From CAYHVK01 sp964360255 (lineage in GTDB: Bacteria > Bdellovibrionota > Bdellovibrionia > Bdellovibrionales > UBA1609), in assembly GCA_964360255.1 (NCBI GenBank), contig CAYHVK010000008.1, positions 62,001 to 126,000 of the forward strand: a DNA stretch of 64,000 nucleotides, given 5' to 3'. Positions 25,951 through 35,900 of this stretch are shown one piece after another (within the stretch, counting starts at the first letter, position 1; each line of letters begins with the position of its first letter). Under the pieces are notes generated by a model. That model saw nothing but the letters and a program-made list of their open reading frames with translations. It was not told where the DNA came from and ran no database searches. Position numbers and translations under genes: made by a program.

Positions 25951-27120
25951 CTATCTAAAGGCAGGAATACCAGTGAGCTCTTGGCCCACAACTAAGCGAT
26001 GCACGTCTTCAGTGCCTTCGTAAGTTTTCACAGTTTCTAAATTCAGCATGTGACGAATTACCGGATATTCATCGATGATCCCGTTGCCGCCCAGCATATC
26101 GCGAGCTTCACGTGCCACATCTAAGGCAATTTTACAGTTATTCATTTTCGCCATTGAAACATGATGTGGCTGCATGACTCCACGCTCTTTTAAGCGGCCC
26201 ATTTGTAAAGCTAGCAATTGCCCTTTAGTGATCTCTGTTGCCATGTGAGTGAGTTTGGCTTGCGCTAACTGATAAGCAGCGAGTGGCTTGCCGTCGAAGA
26301 GTGTGCGCTCTTTCGAGTAGTGAAGGGCGGTGTGATAACACTGGTTAGCGGCGCCAAGAACGCCCCAAGCAATACCGTAACGAGCCTGAGTTAAGCAGCC
26401 CAGTGGACCTTTAAGACCTGTGACATTCGGTAAAATTGCATCTTCTGGTACAACACAATCTTTAAAATGAAGTTCTGAAGTGACAGAGACGCGAAGTGAG
26501 AATTTACCCTTCATCAGTGAAGTCGTAAAACCCGGCGTGCCTTTTTCAACGATAAAGCCGCGCACTTCTCCGTCAAGACGACCCCATACGATGGCGATAT
26601 CGGCAACAGATCCGTTTGTGATCCACATTTTGTTACCGTTGATTTTGTAGCCGCCTTTTACTTTTTCAATTTTAGTGAGCATTCCGCCAGGGTTTGAGCC
26701 CGCATCTGGTTCAGTTAAACCAAAGCAGCCAATGATTTCAGCTTTTGCTAAACGCGGAAGATATTTATTTTTCTGCTCTTCGCTGCCGTAAGCGTGAATC
26801 GGATACATCACAAGTGAGCCCTGAACAGAGCAGAAAGAGCGAATACCAGAATCGCCGCGTTCAAGTTCGGCAGTTAAAAGACCATAAGCCACTTGGCCGA
26901 GTCCGGCACAGCCGTAGCCTTGAAGGTTTGAACCTAAAACGCCCATTTCGCCAAAGCGGGGAATTAAATGTTTCGGAAAGCTTTCAGAGCGGTGCGCTTC
27001 TTGAAGCGGCGGAATAACTTCATCTTCAACGAAGTCCCGAATTGTTTGGCGGACCATTTTCTCGTCTTCAGTAAGAAGGGAATCGAAATCCATATAATTG
27101 AGTGATTCGTACTTTGCCAT
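25951..27120 (-). CDS. gcdH: Glutaryl-CoA dehydrogenase
   Basis: A 389-residue acyl-CoA dehydrogenase. The order of motifs fits GcdH rather than a general short-chain enzyme: RSFCSVQGSLVMYPI (the Arg-Ser-x-x-SVQ block that binds the glutaryl carboxylate), CFGLTEPDAGSNPGGM (FAD and substrate), MWITNGSVADIAIVWG, and the catalytic Glu in TYEGTEDVHRLVVG. It oxidises and decarboxylates glutaryl-CoA to crotonyl-CoA in lysine and tryptophan breakdown. It diverges from the fused E1 dehydrogenase gene across 40 bases, so both may share regulation of amino-acid catabolism. Confidence 0.9.
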   Translation of the reverse strand: MAKYESLNYMDFDSLLTEDEKMVRQTIRDFVEDEVIPPLQEAHRSESFPKHLIPRFGEMGVLGSNLQGYGCAGLGQVAYGLLTAELERGDSGIRSFCSVQGSLVMYPIHAYGSEEQKNKYLPRLAKAEIIGCFGLTEPDAGSNPGGMLTKIEKVKGGYKINGNKMWITNGSVADIAIVWGRLDGEVRGFIVEKGTPGFTTSLMKGKFSLRVSVTSELHFKDCVVPEDAILPNVTGLKGPLGCLTQARYGIAWGVLGAANQCYHTALHYSKERTLFDGKPLAAYQLAQAKLTHMATEITKGQLLALQMGRLKERGVMQPHHVSMAKMNNCKIALDVAREARDMLGGNGIIDEYPVIRHMLNLETVKTYEGTEDVHRLVVGQELTGIPAFR

Positions 27121-27160
27121 GTGCTTGACCTCGTTTGCTAATGGTCTGATGATACTTGGA

Positions 27161-29458
27161 ATGTCTTCGATTTACAATCGTGCCGAGATTATTGAGAAAC
27201 GCTTTTTTTCGCTGGTAGAAAGTGAAAACCTTCCGCCTGCGCGTGTTCAAATTTACCTCTCAGACACTGATTTGCAACCTGAAGATGTCGTAGATTTATT
27301 TGAGTCGCAGGTGATCAGTCGCTGCCTAGACCTTCGTGCTAGAGAACTTAAAAACGAGAATCTTTGTTACTATACAATTGGCTCAAGTGGTCACGAAGGT
27401 AATGCCGTTTACGGGAAGGTTTTTCGCACAACAGATATGGCTTTCTTGCATTACCGCTCAGGCGGGTTTATGGCGCAAAGAGCAAAGGCTTATCCAGGTT
27501 CAACTTCTATTTACGATTCCCTGCTTTCGTTTGCGGCTTCTAGCGAAGATCCGATTTCAGGTGGAAGGCATAAGGTTTTTGGCAGTCGTAATCTTATGGT
27601 TCCGCCACAAACTTCAACCATTGCTTCACATTTACCAAAGGCTATTGGCGCCGCTTTATCTATTCAGCGGGCCAAAGATTTAGCTATTCCCTCGCTTTTA
27701 CCTTCAGACTCCGTGGTACTCTGTAGTTTTGGCGATGCCTCTTCGAATCATGCGACAGCTCAATCCGCTTTTAACACAGCCGGTTGGATGGCTTACCAAG
27801 GTTTGCGTTTACCGCTGATCTTTATGTGTGAAGACAATGGTATTGGTATTTCCGTTCCGACTCCCGATGGTTGGATTCGTAAGAATTATGAAGCGCGACC
27901 CGGTTTGCAATATGTGTATGCGGATGGTCTTCATCTTCTCCATACTTATTTGGCGGGTCGAGAGGCCGAGCGTATGGCCCGCACTCACAAGCAACCCGTA
28001 TTTCTTCATACATCGACAGTGCGTTTAATGGCTCATGCGGGAAGTGACCCGGAGTGGACATATAATGCCATGGAGAAAATTGAAGCCACTGAGAATAATG
28101 ATCCGCTTTTACACTCGGCACGAATTTTAATTGAAAACGGAATTTTGAACTCAAAAGAAATTTTAGATCTCTATAAAGGTGTGCGCGAGCGAGTCACGAA
28201 GGTTTCAAATTATGCAGTGACTCGCCCGAAATTGAAGCGTCCACAAGAAGTGCGCGCTTCAATCACAGCTTGTACAGAGCCTCGGGCCACTCCGGATATT
28301 CCAAGTGATGCTGAGCGTGCGGCTCTGTTTGGTCGTGATTTTGAAAAAATGAGTACGACTCCGCAGCATATGGCGAAGTTAATTAATTACGGCTTAGCTG
28401 ATATTTTGCTTCGTTATAAAAACTCTGTAATTTTTGGCGAAGACGTAGCGGCAAAAGGCGGCGTGTACAACGTCACCGATGGCCTCTTTAAAAAGTTCGG
28501 CGCACGTAGAATCTGGAATTCTCCACTCGATGAAACTTCGATTCTCGGCACAGCTATCGGTATGGCCCATAATGGATTCGTGCCCATTCCTGAAATTCAG
28601 TTTTTAGCTTATGTTCACAATGCTGAAGATCAATTGCGCGGTGAAGCCGCGACTCTGGCTTATTTCTCTCAAGGTCAGTTTACAAATCCGATGGTTATGC
28701 GCGTGGCAGGCCTCGCTTACCAAAAAGGTTTTGGTGGACACTTTCATAACGATAACTCGCTCGCTATTTTCAGAGATATTCCTGGTTTGATTTTGGCGAT
28801 TCCATCAAACGGTGCTGATGCTGTAAAGATGATGCGTGCTTGTGTGCGTGAAGCCAATGCCAATGGCCGTGTTGTTGTATTTGTTGAGCCAATTGCTCTT
28901 TATATGACAAAAGATCTTCATCAAGAAGGCGATAAAGGGTGGAGCTTTTCATACCCGGATATTGATGAAGAAATTAAAATTGGCGAGATTGGTATTCATG
29001 GCGATGGGCGCGATCTCTGTATTGTGACTTACGGTAACGGAACTTATTATTCACTTCAAGCGGTTAAAGAACTCGAAGAGAAACACGGAATCAAAGCACG
29101 TGTTTTAGATATGCGCTGGCTGAACAACGTGGACTGGAAAGTTCTCACTGAACAAGTTTCGCAATGTAAAAAACTTCTCGTCGTTGAAGAATGCCGTAAA
29201 ACAGGTTCGTTCTCTGAGTATATTGTTTCAGGTTTAGTTGAGCGCTCAATGTCTCATCGCGGGCAGCGCTCGATTATGAATGAGCTCCCTCAGATTCGTA
29301 TTTTAGCGGCAGATGATTGTTTTATTCCGCTAGGTTATGCGGCGGCGGCAGGTCTGCCTAAGAAAAATGAAATCTTGCAGGCTGCCGGTGAACTCTTTGA
29401 AATCTTAGAGCTGCAAAATCTCAGCAATGATTTGAATGGATTGTGGGGAGAATTATGA
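27161..29458 (+). CDS. Fused 2-oxoacid dehydrogenase E1 alpha/beta (branched-chain type)
   Basis: About 765 residues that join the E1 alpha and beta subunits in one chain. The alpha half has GSSGHEGNAVYG, HYRSGGFMAQRA and the thiamin-diphosphate motif FGDASSNHATAQSAFNTAG, then MCEDNGIGISVPTP. The beta half starts near residue 385 with NYGLADILLRYKNSVIFGED and includes TSILGTAIGMA and RVAGLAYQKG. Substrates are probably branched-chain 2-oxo acids or another 2-oxo acid. No E2 is adjacent; E3 and a succinyltransferase E2 lie at 43-46 kb. I prefer the ATG at 27161 because earlier ATGs would overlap the divergent gcdH. Its stop overlaps the next gene by ATGA. Confidence 0.85.
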   Translation: MSSIYNRAEIIEKRFFSLVESENLPPARVQIYLSDTDLQPEDVVDLFESQVISRCLDLRARELKNENLCYYTIGSSGHEGNAVYGKVFRTTDMAFLHYRSGGFMAQRAKAYPGSTSIYDSLLSFAASSEDPISGGRHKVFGSRNLMVPPQTSTIASHLPKAIGAALSIQRAKDLAIPSLLPSDSVVLCSFGDASSNHATAQSAFNTAGWMAYQGLRLPLIFMCEDNGIGISVPTPDGWIRKNYEARPGLQYVYADGLHLLHTYLAGREAERMARTHKQPVFLHTSTVRLMAHAGSDPEWTYNAMEKIEATENNDPLLHSARILIENGILNSKEILDLYKGVRERVTKVSNYAVTRPKLKRPQEVRASITACTEPRATPDIPSDAERAALFGRDFEKMSTTPQHMAKLINYGLADILLRYKNSVIFGEDVAAKGGVYNVTDGLFKKFGARRIWNSPLDETSILGTAIGMAHNGFVPIPEIQFLAYVHNAEDQLRGEAATLAYFSQGQFTNPMVMRVAGLAYQKGFGGHFHNDNSLAIFRDIPGLILAIPSNGADAVKMMRACVREANANGRVVVFVEPIALYMTKDLHQEGDKGWSFSYPDIDEEIKIGEIGIHGDGRDLCIVTYGNGTYYSLQAVKELEEKHGIKARVLDMRWLNNVDWKVLTEQVSQCKKLLVVEECRKTGSFSEYIVSGLVERSMSHRGQRSIMNELPQIRILAADDCFIPLGYAAAAGLPKKNEILQAAGELFEILELQNLSNDLNGLWGEL

Positions 29459-30543
29459 GCGCAGCGAATGTGACTAGTTCGACTCCCGCTAAAAAACGCA
29501 TTGTAGTTATTTGCCCAGGCCGCGGCTCTTATACAAAAGAGACTCTTAGGTACTTAGAAAAAGCCAAAGGTGAGGCCTCGCCCGCCATGCGTGATCATCT
29601 TATTGGCTTTGTGAAAGATCTCGATGAAAAACGTGACCTGTTGAATGAACTCACCATTACGGAACTTGATTCTGCTGAGACATTTAAACCGCAAATTCAC
29701 ACTAAAGGGGAGCATGCGAGCCCGCTGATTTACGCTTGCTCGTATGCTGACTTTCAGCTGATCAATCGGGATAAATACGAGATCGCCGCTGTTTGCGGCA
29801 ATTCAATGGGCTGGTATTTAACCCTAGCTTTTGCTGGTGCCCTTAGTCGTGATGCGGCCTTTACTTTGATTCAAACAATGGGCTCGATGATGAAAGAAAA
29901 AATCATCGGGGGCCAGATTATATATCCGATCATAGATGAGAACTGGTTTATGAGTGAGTCTAAGCGCCGTACAGTTTTTCATCACATCGAGGCAGTGAAT
30001 GCTTCGGGTGCAGGGCGCGTTGAGCTTTCAATTGAACTCGGTGGCTACTTAGTTATTGGCGGGGACTCTGGTGGGCTTCAGGCGCTTATGAAGGCTCTAC
30101 CTAAAGAAGGCGATTATCCTTTTCAGTTGATTAATCATGCGGCATTTCATACTTCGCTTCTTAGAGAAACATCTGAGAAGGCTTTCGCGAGCTTAGGACA
30201 AGATTTGTTTCAAAAGCCAATGCTCCCAATGATAGATGGCCGGGGAGCAATTTGGCAGCCATATTCGACTCGTGTGGATTCACTTTATGAATACACTTTA
30301 GGACATCAAGTTTACGCCCCTTATGATTTTACGAAAAGCGTGACGGTAGCGTTAAAAGAATTCTGCCCAGATAATATTGTTTTACTTGGACCAGGCTCAT
30401 CATTGGGTGGCTCGATTGGCCAGATTTTAATTCAGAACAAGTGGCAGAATATCACTTCAAAAGCCGATTTCGTCGAAAGACAAAAAAAGGACCCATTCCT
30501 ATTGGCAATGGGTCTGCAAGATCAACGAAAATTAATGCGTTAA
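29455..30543 (+). CDS. FabD-like acyltransferase-domain protein
   Basis: A 362-residue protein with an alpha/beta acyltransferase core like malonyl-CoA:ACP transacylase. The nucleophile elbow reads CGNSMGWYLTLAFAGALS, where FabD has GHSLGE; the Ser is kept but the flanking His and Glu are changed. A His-containing NHAAFHTSLL matches the catalytic His region, and PGRGSY replaces the usual N-terminal PGQGSQ. It is coupled by ATGA to the fused E1 gene, so it may handle an acyl-CoA made by that dehydrogenase, for example branched primers for fatty-acid synthesis (inference). It ends exactly where the convergent gene ends. Confidence 0.75.
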   Translation: MSAANVTSSTPAKKRIVVICPGRGSYTKETLRYLEKAKGEASPAMRDHLIGFVKDLDEKRDLLNELTITELDSAETFKPQIHTKGEHASPLIYACSYADFQLINRDKYEIAAVCGNSMGWYLTLAFAGALSRDAAFTLIQTMGSMMKEKIIGGQIIYPIIDENWFMSESKRRTVFHHIEAVNASGAGRVELSIELGGYLVIGGDSGGLQALMKALPKEGDYPFQLINHAAFHTSLLRETSEKAFASLGQDLFQKPMLPMIDGRGAIWQPYSTRVDSLYEYTLGHQVYAPYDFTKSVTVALKEFCPDNIVLLGPGSSLGGSIGQILIQNKWQNITSKADFVERQKKDPFLLAMGLQDQRKLMR

Positions 30544-30996
30544 TTAAATAGGACGGTGAACACGTTTGCATTTTGCAACTGTGTCGACTTTGGCTTTTTC
30601 GAATTCCGCGAGAGCTTGCAAAACTTCAGTGGCTGATTTGCCGCTTGGTTTTGTTTCGATTTTTGATGACCAGCCCTGAATGTGATACTGCACTTCGACG
30701 CCGGCCGCTTTATCTTCGGCTGACAAAGATCTTTCTCTGAACATTAAGTAGGCGCCAACAGATTTTTGTTTGGCGGTGAATCCTAAATCGGTCGCTGATT
30801 TAATTTCTACATCCGGATTTTTAGCTACAAAAGCCAGTTCAGCATTTACATCTTGGTAAACGATGTATTCAAGGTGCTCGTCGATTTCAACTACGGCTTT
30901 ATCAGAAGAACAGCTAAGGTAAGAACCATTGTCGCCAGCCGATGCTCCTTGAGCAAAAGCCAAAGCGAGACCTAGAATTGCGATTTTCGTTTTCAT
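30544..30996 (-). CDS. Hypothetical secreted protein
   Basis: I do not recognise it. 150 residues with a clear Sec signal peptide (cleavage after GASA, about residue 20). The mature part has two Cys (near residue 29 and in VAKCKRVHRPI near the end) that could form a disulfide joining both ends, and alternating strand-like segments. It lies last in a minus-strand run of four envelope genes of unknown function and begins 14 bases after the stop of the next upstream gene. Confidence 0.7.
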   Translation of the reverse strand: MKTKIAILGLALAFAQGASAGDNGSYLSCSSDKAVVEIDEHLEYIVYQDVNAELAFVAKNPDVEIKSATDLGFTAKQKSVGAYLMFRERSLSAEDKAAGVEVQYHIQGWSSKIETKPSGKSATEVLQALAEFEKAKVDTVAKCKRVHRPI

Positions 30997-31010
30997 GGTA
31001 TTTCCTTAAA

Positions 31011-31877
31011 TTATTTGAGGGCACTCATGCGAACATCGACTGGCATAGAAATCTGGCAGGCTTGGGCTCGAGTCGGTCCAAAGCCCGTGTGTGCATCTGA
31101 GTAATTAGCATATAAGGTCATTTTACCAAATGATTGACCTGGCGTAAGAGTCAGGTTCCAGCTGTATCGATATACTATTACAGCATCGTCAGAATCGGCT
31201 ACAACCTCTTTGCTAATAAGTTGAATCTGCTGATTTGCTGGATCAAATGTTCCGAATTCCCATATAGATGTTCTTACGTTGAAAGCATTCCAATTCAAGC
31301 TCGTACTAGAATCTAGTGTTTCAGTAATCGTAAGGTGTTCTACGTCTTGAGCTTGATATCCGACCGGTGCAAAGTTTCTGCGCTCGCTCCAATGACTGAA
31401 AGTCTGTGCAGCTATATATAAACATCTGTCGCCGCCAGAAGATTCTGAAATGCCTAACGATGTATAGTTTGGGTAAAAAATTGTAGCTTGGTATTGTAAT
31501 GTTTGACTTGAGAGTGCTTCAAGAGCGTGCTTTTTGCTAATTGATACGTCAATCGCTTTATTCAAGCTATTTGAGGCTTGAGTGCATTCGGCTGATTTTT
31601 TGTGTTCAAGAATGAGAACCTTTTTTTGTTCAATCGAATGCTTAACCATTTGAGCGGCATCGAGACCACAATAACGAATGGTTTTAAATCCACGCACTGC
31701 GATTTCTTTAGCTAAATCAGAGCCCGATAAAGACACCAAATTGTTGATCTCAGCTGCTGCAGCGCTCTTTTGTGCTAACTTCTGCTTTCTTAATGATTGA
31801 AAGCTAGTGTTTTGACTCGCAGCAAAAGCTTGAAGTGAAAAAGTGGTGAGGATTATCGCAATTACGGGCTTGAACAT
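31011..31877 (-). CDS. Hypothetical secreted protein
   Basis: I do not recognise it. 288 residues with a signal peptide ending at AFAA (about residue 19), then a helical Lys/Ala/Glu-rich part up to about residue 130 with two Cys (RYCGLDAAQ, SAECTQAS), and a C-terminal beta-rich part with a GGDRCLYIAAQ segment and an Asn/Thr-rich end (YSWNLTLTPGQSFG). The C-terminal part looks like a beta-sandwich. It starts 11 bases after the stop of the zinc-ribbon/TPR gene, so they are probably co-transcribed. Confidence 0.7.
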   Translation of the reverse strand: MFKPVIAIILTTFSLQAFAASQNTSFQSLRKQKLAQKSAAAAEINNLVSLSGSDLAKEIAVRGFKTIRYCGLDAAQMVKHSIEQKKVLILEHKKSAECTQASNSLNKAIDVSISKKHALEALSSQTLQYQATIFYPNYTSLGISESSGGDRCLYIAAQTFSHWSERRNFAPVGYQAQDVEHLTITETLDSSTSLNWNAFNVRTSIWEFGTFDPANQQIQLISKEVVADSDDAVIVYRYSWNLTLTPGQSFGKMTLYANYSDAHTGFGPTRAQACQISMPVDVRMSALK

Positions 31878-31888
31878 AAAATCTCCGA

Positions 31889-32632
31889 TTACTTCTTAGC
31901 AACTAAGCTAGCGTTGATTTCATCGTACTCTTTAGTCATGAACGCTTTAGCGGATTCGCCTTGTTTACGAACTGCATCGATCACAGTGCGAGCTTCAATA
32001 AGTTGTCCCGTCTTCATAAGCATAGCTACGTAAGAGTGTACAATTGTAACTTGAAGTGAATCAGGCTTATTAACAAGCGCGATATCGTAATAACGAGAAG
32101 CTTCTTCCGTGCGATTTTGTTTTTCTAAAAGCTTTGCATATTCATATGAAGCTTCTGAGCTGATGCCGCCAGCTTTGAAATATTGAGCAAAGTTAGCATC
32201 GGCTTTTGCGACTTGACCTGAGCGAGCTTGAAAGCTTGCAAGTTCAGCTGTGATTTCTAGGTTCGACGGGTCTTTAGCTTGCAATTGAGCCAGTGCTGTC
32301 TCAGTACAGTCTTGTTTAACGCGCGAGATGCAAATATCAGCAATACGGCGTAAATCTTCAGAAGAGGCTTGGCCCGCAAACTGTTTCAATTTTAACGGAA
32401 GAATTTCAGAGGCGGCTCCGCCCCAGTTTCCGCTGTGAACAAGTGCCACGACTAGAAAAGCTGAAATCGCGCTGATAACTTTAACGCTCTTTTTATCAAC
32501 TTTTTGATCATAACGGATTTGTGGCCCCTCAGCTGTATAGCCGCAGTTATCACAAACGATTACCATTTCACTCATACGTTTGCTGTTCACTTCGCACTGG
32601 CAACGTGGGCAGCTTGTACTCATCATATCCAT
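31889..32632 (-). CDS. Zinc-ribbon, transmembrane and TPR protein
   Basis: About 247 residues. The N-terminus has a CPRCQCE...CDNCGYTAEG zinc ribbon (two CxxC pairs), followed by one hydrophobic segment (about residues 47-65, VISAISAFLVVALVHSG). The rest is helical, with TPR-type pairs (ASYEYAKLLEKQNRTEEASRY, DSLQVTIVHSYVAMLMKTGQ). The topology would be a cytoplasmic ribbon with extracytoplasmic or membrane-bound repeats. I prefer the ATG at 32632, seven bases after GAGG, over the one four codons earlier. The first gene of the three-gene block 30544-32632, downstream of a palindromic repeat and a large membrane protein. Confidence 0.7.
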   Translation of the reverse strand: MDMMSTSCPRCQCEVNSKRMSEMVIVCDNCGYTAEGPQIRYDQKVDKKSVKVISAISAFLVVALVHSGNWGGAASEILPLKLKQFAGQASSEDLRRIADICISRVKQDCTETALAQLQAKDPSNLEITAELASFQARSGQVAKADANFAQYFKAGGISSEASYEYAKLLEKQNRTEEASRYYDIALVNKPDSLQVTIVHSYVAMLMKTGQLIEARTVIDAVRKQGESAKAFMTKEYDEINASLVAKK

Positions 32633-32818
32633 TTTAAACCTCATAACGTTAAATCATCGAACAGGCTTACTTGAGCAACCGGTGTTCCATGATCTGGGAG
32701 CCGTATATTAGAGGTGGTAAGCTCGGGCGCAGAATTTTTACAATCCAATGCCTAAATAAGCGACAGTTTGCGCCCATTACCGGTGGAGCCAATAGCTTAA
32801 AAGTTAAAACATTCTGCT

Positions 32819-32894
32819 GCATACAGACGACGTTCGATAGTGGGCAAAGGCGAGGGGTGTACCTCGTGCCCGTTATCGAACGTCGTCTGTATGC
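32819..32894 (+). repeat. 76-nt palindromic repeat, copy 2
   Basis: Arms 32819-32846 and 32867-32894 (28 nt each) around a 20-nt loop. The outer 21 bases of each arm are identical to copies at 6636 and 53380. In the inner seven pairs this copy has two G-T wobbles and a G-C pair where copy 1 has A-T. The loop contains CGAGG...CCTCG, a further 5-bp stem. It lies between two minus-strand genes; about 175 bases separate it from the start of the zinc-ribbon gene. Confidence 0.95.
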
Positions 32895-32923
32895 GTAACT
32901 ACTTCGTTGATCTGCCGCTAAAT

Positions 32924-35900
32924 TTATAAAGAAGCTGGCACTGAGCGTCCCAGCACTTTATCGCATATATTTTTAAAACCTTCGCGAAGGTTCTTTTTAT
33001 CTTCAGCTTGTCGCTTGATGACTTGTGCACCAGCTGCACCCACTGCTGCGACTCCCGCCACGCCAGCAGTTGCAGCTCCATAAGATGTTATGAAACTCAT
33101 GTAGTCCTGGTGAAAGAAGAAGAACGGAATATATGTAGGATAAGTCAGCCAAGAATAAACAATGCTGTATTTGATCTTCGCCATTAAGGTGTCCATAGGT
33201 CGCACGCCTACAGACATCATAATTCGATCTAGCCACCAAGAGAAGACGGCTGTAGCCGCTGACGTTAAGAAGAAGAACAAATAAGTCGTCCAAGGCATTG
33301 TCACTTGCCAGATATAATATTGACCCACAAAACCAACAGTCATAGCTGTCCAAACAGTTCTCATCTTGAGTTTTATACTAGTTACGAAATCTTGGTAAAG
33401 CGGGATATTACGTTTAGCCCAGTTACCCAGTCCAGGCTTGAACGCAGACGGATCCATTGGGGACTCGAGAACGCGAAGGGTATTTCGAATCGATTTACCT
33501 ACGAAAGTATTAGATTGCGCTATATTTGACTGACGTAAGCGCTGGAATACTCCTGGCTGCTCAGGTGATGTGAGTGAAACTACCGAAGAGTTGCTCACAG
33601 TCATCTCTGTGTACTTCTGAAGATAACTGTCTGCATAGAGGTGAGCTGTAAATTGCAGTTGCTCAAAAGGTGAGAGCGCGCTCACATAGTTTTTAAGCCC
33701 TTCATTTGTTGTTAAAGAGCTTTCAACATCCTTTTGTGCGGCTTCTTTTGAAAGTGAAACGAGCTGACTTTCTTCACCAGGTAACTGATGTACACCTACT
33801 ATGGCGCTCAGCTCTTTACGATAGGCTTCTTTGTAAATAATCTGCTCAGAAGAGGTCAGCTCTTGCTCTGGAGAGCGGGCGTTACGCAACTGATTTTCGC
33901 TCACTGCTGCCAGAGCTTTTTTATGAGCTCGTGCTATTTGAATACGTGAAAGCCAATCTCTTTTTTCTGGCTTCCAATTAGCCACTTCTTTTTGTTTTGC
34001 TTCAGCCGCAATAGCTTCTTTTGTTAAATTCAATCGAGCGACTTCGCTATCGAACGGAGTGATTTCTTGGCTGCCAAATTCGCTAGCAATAAACTCAGGT
34101 AACTTCTGAGCTACGGCTTGAGCATGCTTTTTCATTTCAGCTTCTGTTGGCATTAAAATATTCTCATCGCCTTGTAAGTTTGAGTAGAGTGACTGACGGA
34201 ATAGGCGTGAAGCTAAAAGTGCGGCTTGTGGTTTATCCTGCGCTCCTGGCCAAAGCTCTGAATATTTAACGACCGTACCTAAGAGATCACCCTCATAACT
34301 TAAGAGAGTAAACATTTGACGAGCTTCTTTTGCTTCACGCCAATTATTTTTAATATCGAGAGGATTCATGATTGAGCGCAAAAGAAATTGATGTTTTGCG
34401 CGCAGTTCTTTTAAGAGCTCAATAGACTCAGTTAAGATTGGGCTTGGGGTTGTGGCAGACATTTTTTCAGCCATACGAATCGCTTTTTTAACAGATGATC
34501 CGAGAAGACCCCAGCGAGCTGTTTCAAAAATAAAATTATCGTTCTTAGCTTCTGGAATTTTATTCTTGTCGACTTTAAATCCCATCAACTGGGCCAGACT
34601 TCTCGCCAGTGAAGGGGCGCTAAAGAGGAATTCTTTCTTCGATGGTAAGCCTCTTTCAACAAGCATTTTATCAATACGAATTTCTAGGCGGCGAGTGAGC
34701 TCTGATTCATTGGTGGCAATAGCTGGGTTCTTGCCTTCAGCGCGCATTTGAGCTTCGATTTCTGGGCGCAAGTCTTCGAGAATTTTTTGACGCTGGCTTG
34801 AAGAGTATGAATATGCACCTGATACGAAATAGGCGGAAAGGTTTCGCATAATTTCGCTAGTGATAATATTATTCATATTTTCATTTCCACCACTGAAATC
34901 TTTTTGAACTCGCTCTCGCATATTATCGCCAAACACTTGCGCAGCCCATGGAAAGAAAAACGGACTTACAAATAGCAATTGCAGAACAACGAAGGCGGTG
35001 TCGATTCCACCCAGGATTAAAACTCCCAATACAAATGTTTGGAAGTTGGATGCGATAAATTCATTCTGTTTTCGTGAGTAGATAAACGTGTATTCAAGAA
35101 ATTTGCGAATCAGGCCATGAGGAGACGAGCCTTCTTTACCAAAGAATTTATCAGCTCCATACTCAATAATATAACCAGAAGCTGTGCTGATTCCTGAAGC
35201 CAGAGTGGCTAATCCATGAGTAAATACGTCAATAGATTCTTTAAAGCCACGCTTAGCTTTAAATGCAACAGATGAGCGGTCAATGGGAGCTAATCCTTTT
35301 TCTGCTCGGGCTTGGTCTTGGCGGGATTCGATAAAAGCTCGACGCTCTTTCATACGTTCTTTAAGAACAGTGTATTGGGCCACGATGCTAGTGACGGCCA
35401 CCGCGCTCGTGATTTTTGAAACGATAAGAAGTCGCTCAATAACATCAGGACTTAATAAATCGCTGGCTACAGCTTGCGGCAATAAAAGATTTTTTAACTT
35501 ATCTAAAGATTTCCATTTGCTGATAAGCTCAGACTCTGATCGATTCGGACGATCAAGGTCTAATCCTGTTGCGTACATTCCAAATACAGCAGTGCTGCCG
35601 CGAGGCAAACTAACTGGCGGGACTTCAACGTTTGTTTTTGATTGGCGGGCTCGCTCGAACTCTGCCTTAAGTACGCTGGGCTCGTTGCGCAGTTGAGACA
35701 TGCGAATCGATAAAATATTAGTTTGATAAACTTTAGAAAGATCTCTTAAAGATTGTAAATCTAGAGTCTGGCTCGAGCCGTTATTCGTACGTAAAGCTAA
35801 AACCTCGAAATCGCTATCGAGAGTTGCATTCACCGTGCCAGCCCATCCTCGTCCGAATAGTGGTAAAAAGAAAATAGGTACAGGTGCAGGAGCACGATGA

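Noticed and set aside
27098..27160. Upstream ATG codons for the fused E1 gene
   Set aside because: They would overlap the divergent gcdH start and add residues with no similarity; the ATG at 27161 is more consistent.
32671..32898. 75-codon plus-strand frame that includes palindromic repeat copy 2
   Set aside because: No recognisable product; its end is formed by the repeat, which is explained as non-coding palindrome.
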